Assembly (NCBI RefSeq): GCF_910592395.1 | Contig: NC_088326.1 | Location: 8,749,001 to 8,813,000 of the forward strand | Direction: 5' to 3' | DNA: 64,000 bases | DNA from: Lineus longissimus | Lineage: Eukaryota; Nemertea; Pilidiophora; Heteronemertea; Lineidae | Shown here: piece by piece, positions 21,640-34,318 of the stretch | How the letters are laid out: each line of letters starts with the position of its first letter | Numbering within the stretch: position 1 is the stretch's first letter | Notes under the pieces: generated by a model | The model's database searches: none | Told to the model about the DNA's origin: nothing | The model's input: the letters and a program-made list of their open reading frames with translations, nothing else | Position numbers and translations under genes: made by a program

Positions 21640-23405
21640 ACCCTAATATCAGGTCATCAGAATTTGCGCTCTAGTGACGCGTACACACACGTTTTTCGGA
21701 TAGTCTATCCGCAAGCAGCTCATTACGCGTATGTAAAAAAGTGGATAATAAAACGAGAGTACATGTATTTTTCAGTCTTGCATGTTACCAGTGAGTCGTC
21801 GTTCACACAGCCATTTGTTTAGGTTTTCTTCATTCATACAATGAGACATATTTCATGTTTTGTATTTAGTTGATGTAGTATTTTCCTCTTGTAATGAATG
21901 GCCTATCCGTGCTAAAAGGCATGTTTCCATTGACAAGACTGGGCACTTCGCAGGTGATAGGTGAAGTGATCGACTACCGTTCGGTAATCATTTCGGGTTC
22001 TCTTGTGACCTGTGCACATGTTCCTATAAGTCGCAATATAATTTCCGACGTCTCCCAAGCTTCGTACGTGTTTGTTGAAAACGGTTACAGAAATCATCTA
22101 TGGTATCCCTCGAAGTCGGAATAAGATCAAGCTTTTTTGGAAAGAGATTCCTTATTACCACTATCTTTTATTTGCTATTATCTTTTTTATGGTCGTTGAA
22201 GCTGTAGATGCCACATTTTGCCGTTGAAACAAAAGCTCTAACCATCCAAACAAGTTCTCCCTGGCTTGTTGCGTTGGCTGCACCTCGGGACAGAATTTTT
22301 CATTCATAGCGGTGTAAGGAAAAGACATCTCTGGAAATAACTGTCTCGCTGCATTTGTTCTTTTCCATGATCGTCCCATTAACTCTGGTGCGAAAGTAAT
22401 TATGGGCCCCACGTCTTAATAGTCCTACCCTATTGTTCACAGATTTTTCAGGAATTTATGGCCTGTGAAGATCTTATTTGGCACCCATGGGGTCACGTTA
22501 AAACGTGACTTTCACCCTACACGACGGGACGGCAACTTTATGTAAAAAAAAACAAGACTGGCTTGCAGTCTAATGACAATTTTATTGTCATTCATGATAT
22601 GATAATATCTGTATCTTTATATTTTACATCGGATGGGAGAGGACGTGTAAGGCCTATACCTACATAAGTGATTCGGAGAGTTCCTTCAAAGGCACTTATT
22701 ATTTTACGCCGCGTTGCCCACGAACAAAAACCGTATCTTCGTCGGAAACGCTCTATATCGGTTATGTTGATATAGACCTTAGATTGATGCATTTGACTCC
22801 TTCTCTTATCAAAATGGCCTAATTGATATTTGCCGTTTCAAATCAAGTTGAGACGACAGACTGAAGGAAATCGAAAACTTGCGCCCTGCTCGTTATCCGC
22901 GATTACAGGAGGGTAATAAGTGCTATGAACCACCTGGATGACAAACACCATGTCTTATTCATGTCCCTTTCGATCACATTCTTTTAGAGCAGATTAAATC
23001 CGTAACCATAAAGGAAGAAATTGATTAAGCCAGTAAACTTAAAATTGACGTAACTTTTAGAGACTAATCGACGAAAGCATGGTCGTCAACAGTGGTACTA
23101 TCCGGTTAGTCCTGACCGGCTTCATTTACGAAACTGTTCAAAACAAACCATCTTACAGTTACGGATACACATAGCTAAATGTAGTCGGCTTGACTAACCG
23201 TGCGGTGCGAAAGCTCGTAGGCCTATATGCACCTTCTGTGAGCGCAGTGCAGACCTTTATTATGATAATGAATTGTGCTTTCACACAAATTGATGATGTA
23301 TAATCATGAGAGTAACAAACTTATATCTCATTGTGAGGTAATCGTAGCCCACGTGAAAATCCTGTCGAGCCGGGCCGATTGTTCATTCGCTTCTGTAGAG
23401 TCACC
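21640..23405. other. No gene supported
   Basis: Several short open frames exist. The - strand frame 22161-22412 (NEKFCPEVQPTQQARENLF) reads somewhat protein-like but matches no family I know. Confidence 0.35.
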
Positions 23406-23415
23406 CAAGTGGAAC

Positions 23416-24428
23416 GGTATACGGTAAAAAAGGTACAGGAAAAAAGGTACAGGAAAAAAAGGTACGGAAATAAAGGTACAGGAAATAAAAGTACTGGAAA
23501 TAAAGGTACCGGAAAAAAGGTGCCGGAAAAAGGTACACAAAATGGCATAAATAGGTAAAAAAGGTACACAATTTTTTTTCAGAATATTATTCTCTTCAAC
23601 TGGTTCAGACTCGGCCTATGTCTTAATCTTTTCTTGCCCATTTTTCGTCTACTGTGACTAAGGTGGTGCCTTAAAATAGTTTAATACATTGCGGACAATT
23701 TTGTTACGGAATGAATTTGAGGAAAATTCATGGAAGAGGATGCCTAACAGGGGAGCTGGCGTTTTTTGGGGTAATTACTACATGTACATTCATGTTCTTT
23801 TAAATTTTTAAATACTCGAGTCGTATTCTTATTAGGGGCGGATCCAGGATCTTGGGAAAGGGGGGTGGGGGCGCACCTGGCATCCTACCTGGCATTTCAT
23901 ATTAAGATTCTCGCCAATTTCCCTAAAAAGCTTGTGTTTGGTCTTAAATCTAATAATTTGTCTGTTAAGACCTAATTGGCCAGGCACATTGTCAATTGGG
24001 TCCAGCTCTATGATGAATGTTAATTGATTAATTGCAATTTAACTTGAACATTGGTACATTTATCGGTTAACCCTTTTGCAGAGGGAATTGTCCTACAATC
24101 TTTACAATCATCATGATCTTGATAGCCTTGTTTTCACTCTTGAAAACCATAACGGTATACTGGAAATTTGATATACCTATTTCTAAGGCCTATGTAATGC
24201 CTACGCAAGAAATAAAGTTAAAGTTATGAATAGAAAAAGGGAGAATTCAAATGATTTTTTTTTTTAAATTGTGTAAATTTTTTACCTATTTATGCCATTT
24301 TGTGTACCTATTTTTCCAGTACCTTTGTTTTCCGGTACCTTTATTTTAAGTACTTTTATTTCCAGTACCTTTATTTCCTGTACCTTTATTTCCGTACCTT
24401 TTTTTCCTGTACCTTTATTACCTAGATT
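23416..24428. mobile_element. 1-kb element with minisatellite inverted arms and 10-bp direct repeats
   Basis: The left arm (23425-23575) is a run of GGTACAGGAAATAAA-type units. The right arm (24285-24420) is its inverse, including the shared GGCATAAATAGGTA inner edge. The direct repeat CAAGTGGAAC flanks it at 23406-23415 and 24429-24438. A 9-10-bp duplication is compatible with a Mutator-like element. No transposase is seen. Confidence 0.72.
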
Positions 24429-24939
24429 CAAGTGGAACATGCCGCCGAAGTTTCGTTTCTCTCAAGAACAGGATGTGCTGTTACTCTAAAAGTGTCTTGA
24501 ACAACTACACGTCTAAAGTTGATGAGTTAATTCACTGAATACCCGTGTACAGGCCCTGGTAGACCAAGACATGTTCGCGCAGGATTCGATTGTCGTTACA
24601 AGTCACATTAAAACATTAAGGCCTAGTCCTTGGCCCGTATGCATTAAGCATCTTAAGTGTGAACATTTCCTTAAATTTAAGTATTTTACTTAAGATTTTA
24701 CCTTGAGAGGCTCCTTATCTTAAGTGATATGCACAAAACATCTTAACTTTGGAAATACTTAAGTATTTTCCTTAAATCCTACCCTTCCGTAAGATACCCT
24801 TTGAGGTACCTTATAGTAGACACCTCGCTTTGAAAGTATTTTCAAAGCTTTTCCTAGTGATCGACCAAGGTGGTAGGATGGCAGCAATAGCTGCTCTAGA
24901 TATTGTTATCGAAAAAGCATTTTGAAGAAAACAAGTCTT

Positions 24940-25190
24940 TAGAGATATGATGTTGGTGTCATTGACGGAACGCACATCCAGATCCAAATGCCTCATGATA
25001 ATGAGGTGGATTACGTAAACCGGCTTCGATACTAATAAAACATTTCTAATATCTCTTTCTCCTGTCGGTCAAATTCAGTTGCCTGGCGCAATTCTTTTTG
25101 AGAAAAGCCATGCTCCCAGCTGTATTGGCCTGTTCAGATTCAACTCACGGTAGTGAATGATCCTAACAGAATACTACTAGGCCTATTTTT
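24940..25190 (+). pseudogene. PIF/Harbinger-type nuclease relic
   Basis: The frame near 24945-25022 reads YDVGVIDGTHIQIQMP then DNEVDYVNR. This is the conserved block of Harbinger (HARBI1-like) transposases around the first catalytic Asp. Downstream, a fragment resembling the WPGS block (LPGAILFE) appears in another frame near 25080. Stops and frameshifts interrupt it. A possible upstream fragment KFRFSQEQDVLLL (near 24450) resembles the start of a Myb-like domain, which these elements also encode. Confidence 0.65.
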
Positions 25191-25925
25191 ATATTGATGA
25201 CGTCTCAAAACATCATTATGCAAGTACATGTACCTGCCAAAATTTAGCCAACATTGACTTGTGACAGCAATTTCTACTGGCTGGGAGCTATAGCATATAA
25301 GGTATCATCGTGAAACTGACCACGTTTGGAGAAAAGGAAAAAAACTTGGGCCTAAGGATAAATTCTTTTATAGGTATTATATTAAATAGATCATATGCAT
25401 CCCCCTTTTTAAGAAAGGCCCATATGCATAACACTTCTTAGCCCTTAACTTAGTTTTTTCACTTAAGGCCGCCTCAGATTTCCTAGCAAAGGACTTGGAG
25501 CTGATATCAGTGATCGTAGGTATACCATTTGGATACTGGCCATAATTGTAGCAAATCGAAAACACAACAAGTGGTTATCTACATGTATCTACTTGACAGC
25601 CATGGGTGTAGTGGATACAGCATTGTTACTCGAGAGGATTCTGGCGATCGTTTTGAATAAGGTGCTCCTCGAATAAGGGATTGTTGCACTTTTATATGCA
25701 AGCAACAGCACAGGGTCCCGGTCTGTGGACAATTGGTTGGTTTAATTTGGCTCTTCGATATGTCCCCTTTGATATTGCATTCGATTTTCATTCATTGTTC
25801 TGTCCATGCATTTTAAGGTATATGAAGCTCATTTCAACCCGCCTGCGCCAAGGGTATAGTGCTAGTAATAATAATAATAGTAGTGAGTTCATATATAGCG
25901 GTTTTCACTGTAAGATCTACTAGTA

Positions 25926-26350
25926 GGGCCGTTTAGACGGCAGGCGAAAAAAACACATTCAGATCGGATCCGGATGCGATCCGATCAAACCACATTCAGG
26001 TCTCAATAATTGCGCGCATTTAGACGATCAGCGCAATCTGGTTTCACCTGGACGCATTTCTGTAGATGTGGAACTCTTCAATACCTGTTGCTTGTGGAGG
26101 TGTAAAAAGTACGTTAGTGCGCATGCGCCCAGGTAAAATGAATCCGGATTCGGTATCCATTTGGGTTTAGACGACGCTTTTGATCTGGATGCATCTAGAT
26201 TTAAACTACCTCGATCGATGTTTTTTTTAAATTCTGTATGGGTGCACATTGATCCGGATCATTTTGCATTTAGACGAGACATATTTAGACCACATTCGGC
26301 CGGATTCAATCGGATCGCATGTGGCTTGTTTCCTGTCGTCTAACCAGCCC
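25926..26350. mobile_element. TA-flanked MITE with internal TTTAGACG motifs
   Basis: The ends are GGGCCGTTTAGACGGCAGG and the near-inverse of it (GACGTCTAACC-type end, closing CCAGCCC). They are flanked by TA at 25924-25925 and 26351-26352. A TTTAGACGA-type motif recurs at least four times inside. The element is non-coding. Confidence 0.7.
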
Positions 26351-26469
26351 TACTCTCTCAAAGCACTTTACAATCGCAAACATTATTACACAGCCTATCC
26401 AGAAACCTTTCTGGAGAACCAAGGGCAGCCACATCCAGCGCACGCAAGGACATTTCAGTCCAGTTGCCC

Positions 26470-26990
26470 TCAATGATACCAATGGTCAAGACAGGCAGCT
26501 TTTTTTCTGAATAGCCCGATATATATATCGCATATACACCAACACTTACATCAAACGATATCTCGCAATGGTTTTTAGCATATCGTGAGAAATATTGTTT
26601 TCTAATAATACTCCATGTCAGGAATGTAATTGCGATGTAATCAGTCATTAAAAAACCCTATCAAAACACTTTTTCGTTTCTAACTTTTTTTGAAAAACAT
26701 TTTGCTATAATAATGACATAGCTCAAACTTAATTATCTTGAATCTTTATTTCATCAAAGTCGAACAAGCGATGTTGGAGATGAATCAGAAATAAAAGCAA
26801 TTTTATGGGACGCACTGTGTAGCCATCCTGAGATTCAGGTCTTTTGTACTCATATACGTCATGAGCTTGCGTAGTAAAAAATATTGCATATTGAAAACCA
26901 CTGGTTCCAGAATGGCGGATGTGCGAGGATGTGCGTTGGCAACACAAAGGTTTGCCATTCCAAAAATAGAACACACCCATATATTTCGCT
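26470..26990. repeat. Diverged copy of the foldback family at 27440-28163
   Basis: It shares ordered motifs such as the ACACTTACATCAAACGATAT, GGTTTTTAGCATAT and AAAAAACCCTATCAAAACA segments with 27440-28163 and 36968-37340. Confidence 0.5.
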
Positions 26991-27375
26991 GAAAGCTAAA
27001 AGTGTGCTAGCCCATTAAAGGGGATTTTGCCCGACCAGCGCTCTAACTGTCCAGAGCATTTGTGCGGCCTCGTTTTCAATTCCCGCGCATCGGCTGGCAC
27101 AAACTCGCACAGCGACGAAATTTAAAATTAAGGAACGAAATCAGCGCCTCTAGTGCCAAGATTGCGGCTGGCAGGATGATATCAGAACGAGGATGAATGA
27201 AACATGGCGCTCATCGTGATACGCTGTACGTGGAGTACCAAGACCGGTCAATAAGTGTGCTCTTGGAGCCGATTCGACAGTTTTTGTCATAATAATGATC
27301 TGTATTTGTTACTCCTTCGAAAAACTTACATTGACTTTGACAGTAATCATTATTATTATTATTATTGTTATTATT

Positions 27376-27443
27376 TCGTACAATGCGGTATAGACTGTAC
27401 CGCATTGTACGAAAAAATAATCAATAGACTATATAGTCTATTG
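27376..27443. repeat. Two adjacent small palindromes
   Basis: GTACAATGCGGTA/TACCGCATTGTAC and CAATAGACTAT/ATAGTCTATTG are perfect inverted pairs beside an (ATT)n tract at 27345-27372. Confidence 0.6.
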
Positions 27444-28163
27444 ATATCAACACCTACTTCATACGATATTTCGCCAACTAATGGACCAAATTCAATGCGG
27501 TTTTTTAGCATATTGTCAGAAATGTTGTTTTCTAAACATACATTATAGCACAGTCTGAGGAAATCAGGGTTTAATATTCGCTTCTCCGGCCCTGCACACA
27601 ATTGAGACATTCGCCCTCATTTGGTGAAGTAGCCAGCCAATGTTTTCAATATGTAATCGGCCATTTAAAAAACCCTAAAAAAAACCTTTTTTATTTCGAA
27701 CTTTTTTAAAATCTTTTTCTTTTGGGGGATAAAACACCAAGTTCTTCGAATCTTGGTCTTTACTTCATTAAAATCGACCAATCAGAACTCTAGATATGGC
27801 AATTTTAAGAGAGCGCACTAAGATCAAAACAGTAGGCGTGAATAGCTGTGTTCTATTGTTAGAATGGCAAATCATTGCGTTGTCTACACGGTGCGTCCCA
27901 TAAAATTGCATTTACTTTGTTACATCTCCACCATTGATGAAATAAAAACCAAAGATCTCAGAATTATGTGCTCTGTCATTTTTTCAAAGAAAAAAAAGAG
28001 TTTTTTGTAAGGGTTATTTTAAATGACCGATTACATAATTAAAAACTTGTGTCATTACATTTCTGTCATAATGGATTATAAGAAAACAGAATTTCTAACA
28101 AAATACGCATTGCATTTCGTGCATTAGTGTGGGAGATCGTTCGAAGTAGGTGTTGATATTAAT
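27440..28163. mobile_element. Foldback-type element with inverted arms
   Basis: The left end GATATCAACACCTACTTC is inverted at about 28146-28163 (GAAGTAGGTGTTGATAT). The arms are similar over a few hundred bases, although the right arm is more diverged. One-arm copies lie at 26470-26990 and 36968-37340. No ORF is recognised. Confidence 0.62.
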
Positions 28164-28505
28164 ATGAGCATCTCCTCTAGGGATAAGAAGGAGAAGTCCT
28201 ATGAGTCTCTTCGCGCCACCATGTCCCTTACTACCCCTGAGGTTGCAATCAGCTTCTGAACAGGGACCGGCGAGTGATTCACAACATACAAGTTCTTCTC
28301 CAGGTACATTATTAATTCTAGAGTAATGGGTGATATTTTTACCGACGCTGGATCTGCTACCTTCAATTTCTGCTCAGAGTTGAACAATTGGGTTGACACT
28401 TTGAATGGCGGATCCAACAAACGAAATGAAGCGTGAAATGTAACTTGGGGGCATGTCGTTACAAGGGAGGGGCAGGAGATTACTATGCGATCTGAATGGA
28501 CGGCG

Positions 28506-30671
28506 TAAGGTAAAATGGGGTAAATGTAGCCCCGGTCTAATTGTAGCCCCTGACTATGTTTTTGATTTATATTCCGGTAACCATGGAATTATTTAACCAA
28601 CCCAAATATGGATATGAAAGAGGTGACTCTTGAGTATCACACCATCAATAGTTCTGGATTATGCAACATGTTATGTAAGAGCTTTGGCTATAAGAAGTAA
28701 ACAAATCAGACACATGCACAAAAAAAGTTGGGATCGAATTTTTGGCAGGTGTGAATATTCCACATTTACAGAGAATTGATATACATGTATTTGAAACTTG
28801 ATTCAGGTTATCAGTATTGAGTGTAGAGAATGTTGTATGCGGCATTTGATGTCATTATTAAAAGTAAATGTTTGTAGCCCCTATAGATAGCTCAATATAT
28901 CCTTTCATGAATCATGAAGATGCCTGAATTATATTATTTGATCATATACCTATCTGATAAAGATACAATAGATACAATGGTAACCCGTTATGTACCAACA
29001 GTGATAAATTTGAGGGTTCATGCTAGTTTATCAAACATTATTTCGAAATAAGATATTTTCAAAGTTACTGATACTAAACTGAAACTCAAGTTTTTAACAG
29101 CGCACGACAAGACCGTCAGTCAATTCAGAATATCACAAGCTGTTGTCTGACACAAGGTGTAATGTACAACAGAGGTGATAAATAGAACTTTGTGCTTTTA
29201 CGGCAGTTTAAAATGAGTCTGATTTGCGACGACACTGGGTGATTTCAAATTTGGTTTTGGTTTTAGTGTTGGGTGTTAGTGTCAGTTTTTTTCTTAATTT
29301 CTACCCCTCAAAACCTATGTCTGGATAAGACCAATTCGAGGTTTTAGTTTAACACCAACACCTGGTTTTATCTAAACACCTAAAACCTGGGCTGAAACTT
29401 AGAAGAGGTTTTATTCTGCAGGTAAAACTAACACCAAGATGGACAGAGATAAAACCTTGGAAAAACCAAACATGCATGTTGTTGTCGTTGTTACTATTGT
29501 TTCACTATTGTAACCGCTTCCGATCTATATAAATTTGTCGTCTTATTTCACGTCCATCATTATTCCCATCAGCGTTCAAAATGCCAGCAACCACTTCTTG
29601 AAATGGTACGAACAACATGATTTATTTTTTTCTTAACACCAACACCAACTTTGAAATCCACTCGGTGTTAAGGCCTAAGGTGTTAGTTTTATTGGTAATA
29701 CAAAATGCACTACAAATCTTCCAAATATAACACCGAGCTGGGATTAAGATCAGACCTTGGTGTTCCAATAGGTTTCAGTGTGAAACTAAAACCTAATTTG
29801 AAATAGGATAATCATAAAACTGAGTGTCAAAACTAACACCAGAACTGATTTCATTTCTGGTGTTGTGGAGAGTTTTAGTTTTAGTCCCGGTGTTAGTTTT
29901 TGACACTAAAACCATCCCTTAGTTTTAAGCTAAAACCGGTGTGACAGCGGATATAGTCCCCCTGGAGTCATAGTCCGGTAGCATTGTATTTGACCAATTA
30001 AGCAGCATGATCTATTGTACCGCTAACCCTAACCAAAACATTTAGCAATGCGGGCTATTGTTACACGGACTATCAGCCCTAGGACTTCTATCCCCGCCAC
30101 ACCGGACATAATGCTAAAACCAACAAACACCGACTTTGAAATTGGATGAAACTAAAACCCACTTCATTTCAATGCTGGTTTAATCAAGGGTTTTAGTGTT
30201 CCATTTAGTTTTAAAACTAAATCTAAAAACTGACTTTGAAATCACCCATTGTTTAAATTGTCAGTAAGTGATTGCATCGAACATTACTTAATGTGTTCAA
30301 TAAATACTGTTTGATACCAGCAAAATCACGTCGTCAACCTAGATTGTAATAATACTAAATGTTTTATTACCAATAAAGACCATCAAACTGTGAAAAAAAG
30401 TGTTCTTATGCATAAAAAACAAGTCATTTGAAATTTCAGTCAGGGGCTACAATTACCCCAAAGCCACGGGGTAATTGTAGCCCCTGACTACAAGTCTTGT
30501 GTTGTCTCTCAGAAGTATTGTTTTAGATAAAATGCTCTGAATTACAGGCAATATTATTGGAAGAGGTGCCACTGCAAGATCCAGGCCGGTTTTTGTGAAT
30601 CTGCCGGGAAATCTCTTGCGTAACCTAAATTATAAGTGAAAAAGGTGCTATAGTTACCCCATTTTACCTTA
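28506..30671. mobile_element. TA-flanked 2.16-kb TIR element
   Basis: The ends are TAAGGTAAAATGGGGTAA and TTACCCCATTTTACCTTA. The subterminal motif GGGGTAATTGTAGCCCC recurs in both orientations near each end (28528-28553 and 30437-30490). TA at both outer edges fits a Tc1/mariner-like target duplication. A related, inverted fragment lies at 59100-59310. It carries the element at 29236-30248 and no recognisable transposase. Confidence 0.68.
29236..30248. mobile_element. Nested element rich in TTTTAGTGTTAG repeats
   Basis: The ends TGGGTGATTTCAAA and TTTGAAATCACCCA are perfectly inverted. The interior is a degenerate array of AAACTAACACCAA / TTGGTGTTAGTTTT motifs in both orientations. I see no clear target duplication. 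Confidence 0.6.
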
Positions 30672-30689
30672 TATTTTCCTCACGCATTT

Positions 30690-31440
30690 CCTCCAGGCCG
30701 TTAGAAATCTGTCCATTGATTAATCTGAGATATTCAAGAGCGCAGACCCATATAGGGCCATGGCAAACGACCTGAACAGTTTGTATTTCACCTCTGACTG
30801 GCAGTGGCCAAATATCGCCATGATAGCATTGACCTTTACATACAAGCCATTTATTACATTATTTAGGAGACTGTCCCCTACATTATCGCCTACTGTATGA
30901 CCTGGGTGGGCAGCTTCGTGTGAGATTTCTATTGCTTGACCCTCCCAAGAAAGCGGGCATGGGCCTCACCCCCTCTGCCGCAGTATACCAGCTGACTGTT
31001 TGTTGGGTTGAAATTCACGTGTATTCGCTTAAAAAGTTCTTACATATGTCCAAAAGTTTCCTTAGACCATGTCTTGTCGACGATATTAGCACAATATCGT
31101 CGGCGTATATATGCGATAGCTCCCATAAAAGTAGTGTCGATGTAACAATAGTATCCAGAATCTCTCAATCTAACTAATAAGCTCATCCATATACATTGTA
31201 TGTACACAGTGACAAAAATGATTAGGTGAGAGTACTCCGCCTTGCTTTATACCATCTTTTACTCCAAACGTTTTACTTTTAGAACCATTCCATGATACGT
31301 TCATTTCTTGATTGGTATACAAAATTGCAGGAAACCTCCCTATTACAGGACAACATCCTTTCTTTGATAACAGCCTGAACATTTTTATATAATGTATCCT
31401 GGTGAATGCTCTACTCGCATCTTGAAACATAAACATGCCA
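30690..31440 (-). pseudogene. Jockey/CR1-like LINE reverse transcriptase, frameshifted
   Basis: On the - strand, FQDASRAFTRIHYIKMF (near 31430) is followed by GVKDGIKQGGVLSP, then in another frame LVRLRDSGYYCYI and AYIYADDIVLIS, which holds the catalytic YADD near 31095. NFNPTNSQLVYCGRGG follows, and finally KYKLFRSFAMALYGSALL near 30770. Frameshifts and stops separate these blocks. Confidence 0.82.
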
Positions 31441-31568
31441 TATCAATGACATTAAAATACATCAAAAATTGAAATAATCTAACATTTAGCACATCGATTA
31501 TAATATGACAACTAGTGCTGTATGACAACTATAATAAAAATAAGAAAAGGTCGAATTCCTATCAGACC

Positions 31569-31889
31569 TCAATTACATGTGAATTCTAAAATATTTCCGA
31601 AAAACTTTCCAATAATATGTGTGATATTTTCATCCGATGCTAGGAAGCAATACGTGAACTGATCTCTAGCACTTAGAAGTGAGAGGTTATCAGGAGTGAC
31701 ATTACTTATATCATCTATGGCTGTCTGTCTCATTTGTACAACATGAAAACAACATGAAAATTCGACACATTTAAATAACACATGGAATACATCCCCAACA
31801 TTCTGGGTGTTACGAAAGGAACAATATCGACAGGACCGCTGGTAACATTCGGGAGGAGAGATAAATATCTCTCTCTGCCAAAATTGCAT
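31569..31889 (-). pseudogene. LINE C-terminal fragment from a separate copy
   Basis: The frame contains CRYCSFRNTQNVGDVFHVLFKC, which resembles the zinc-binding C-terminus of LINE ORF2 proteins. It lies 5' (on the - strand) of the RT fragment at 30690-31440, so it cannot be the end of that same copy. Confidence 0.5.
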
Positions 31890-34300
31890 TTTTAACGAAT
31901 AGCAGAGTTGTAGTTTGGTACAGTGTTGTATATTAAAAATCGTAAATTAATCAAAAACATTTCTCATCATGAGTTTGGCGAGTTGGTTATTATCTTTGAT
32001 GAATAAATTTAAGAATGTTCACAAATAATATACTCTTTTTTACACATTGAGAGATCAGTCCCAAAAGTGTACAGAAACCATGAGTGACAGGTTCCACAGA
32101 CTAATGCTACTAGAATTGTACATTTCCAATGGTGGTCATTACTAACAGGTGGTTATTAATCTTTTGATTGACCTTATGGAAATGTACATGAATATCTGAC
32201 CGATCGGGCTTAATATAGGGCCTATATTGGTATATTTGACCTTCCAATATTAATATTAGGTGGTATTACAAAGTTGACAAGGACTGACCTCTTTCTGTGT
32301 AAAAGAGAGTAGTATGCTTGTAATCTTTTTGTTTCAAGAGGAAATACAAATTATTGAATCTAATCTGGAGTAATTTCCTTCGAGGCGCTGGTAATTTCTT
32401 CTTTAAATTATTTTTCGTAAACTTATCTTTCCTCATCTCGAGAGCACCTTAGTTTTCTTTGAAAGAATCCCCAATGGAATAGTCCATCGGATAACAGTCC
32501 GGTGACTGTGGTGGCCATTAATCGATGCGGTTAAACTCGGGTGTCCCTTCACCCAAAAAATTTTGCGTAGCCCTACTTGTATGCGAGAGTAGGCCATCGT
32601 TGAAAAATGTTAACCTCTCCGGGGTCAAAAGTGACATCTGCCCAGGGGCGTAGCTAGCGGGGAAGGGGCCAGGAGGGCACCCCCTCCCCATGTCATAAAA
32701 CTTTTTTTGTTGATCGCGATTTTGGCCGAAGATTTAAAAAAGTGCTACCGCACCGAAAAATGACACCTATTTCTTCAGTGGTATGGGAGGATGGCACGAC
32801 ACCAAAATTGTCTGCCCATCTCTAACATGGACTGAGTTGCCTACCGACCGATAACAAAATTTGGCGGCCATCTTGGATTTCCCATGACGCAATTCCCTGA
32901 CAAATTCATAAATAGTCTTACTGGATTCTTTGACCCCAAGAACCTATTGTTAGACATCAAAATGATATTCATCCTTTGTCAAATATGAAGCGAGATATCG
33001 CCAAAAATATGTGGGCCGACACTCCGGACGCAGTGGACCGGCCTCGTCCCTCAACATGATAACGCAATGGACTGCCCCGAGAGTCTAAAAATATGATGTG
33101 GGGGCCATCTTCGTTTTGACGTCACATTTGACCTTTTCCGGGACCTTAATTTTCCTAAACTTTTGACATTTTGTTCACATGACCCAATATTTCATGAAAA
33201 TACCATAAAACATTTCCAATTTTTAGGCCATGTTTTTCATAAATTGACACTTTGGAGTTGCTATAACAATTCGATATGGGCTATTTGCAGAAAATGTATA
33301 CAAATTACAATATTCAAATACAGAGTAGAATATGAGCTAGACTGTACTCCATATTTACTGAAAAATATTGTATTGTGACCGCATCGGAGCGCCATACACG
33401 ATACAGAGATATCCATTAGCCTCGTTTTGGTGAGCATAACGAAGAAGCAATGACGTCATGTTCAAGTTTGCATGGCTGACTGTTGCAGAAATTCCCAAAT
33501 ATATCTTCGAGAAATCCCCGCTGTTTTAGAGTATAAAGATTACTTTGAAACGACGACAGTGCATCTGATAGCAAGATAATATCATACAGACGACAACAGC
33601 ATTGTCGAAATTGTGGTTGATCGCATTTTGGACAAGTACGGGAGAGTTTTATCGAGGGTGCTCACCCTCGACTATCGGGGATGCCGCCACCACCAACGCC
33701 ACGTCGGGATCGGAAAACTACCTCGATCAACAGTCCGAGCTCTATCAAATCATGCAAGTATATTTTCATATCATAAACATAATCATGTACGGATTATTTC
33801 CTTCACTTCAAGGAACAATGTGAGGCGTTTCGCACAAGGCTTGGTGCTTGGGGAGGCCTTTGTTTTGCGTCTCAATTTTAGGGATTTCCCGGTTTTCCTG
33901 GGTTGTTTTGGGATCCTCCGCCGGGATGGGGACCTCGGGAATCTCCTCAACACGGCGATCGGGGTGTTTTCTCCACTCCGATCCTCCGTCCACCAAACCA
34001 TTGGAGTTCGGCAAACGAACACCATTCGGTTGGTTTTACTCAGTGTGTGTTGCTACGTTATTGTTTGATTGTTTCTTATTGTGGAGTTTAAACAATTGAT
34101 TGTTGATTTAGGGTATGTAGGGGAGGCTTCGAAATCCGGAACACTCTCCTCCCCTCCTGGTCAAGTTGGACTCGTCCTTGCGTTGAGTGGGGTGTTGGAC
34201 ATTTCAGGCGATTCCATAATTTCATAAGCGATGGGGCTCTCGGGCGTTCTACTGTAAAACCTATAATATTTGCATGAGTATAGTATTTTAGCTATGGCGG
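31890..34300. other. No gene supported
   Basis: The stretch holds a CCAGGGGCGTAGCTAGCGGG motif typical of repeats (32642) and a GC-richer segment at 33600-34060. That segment is open in several frames on both strands. None shows a domain. Confidence 0.35.
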
Positions 34301-34318
34301 GAATGGGCAGCTTTATGG

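Noticed and set aside
23321-23569. Hydrophobic - strand frame resembling membrane segments
   Set aside because: It is the translation of the TACCTTTATTTCC minisatellite arm.
33613-34068. 151-codon + strand open frame
   Set aside because: Several frames on both strands are open in this GC-richer segment, and no domain, start context or conservation supports any of them.
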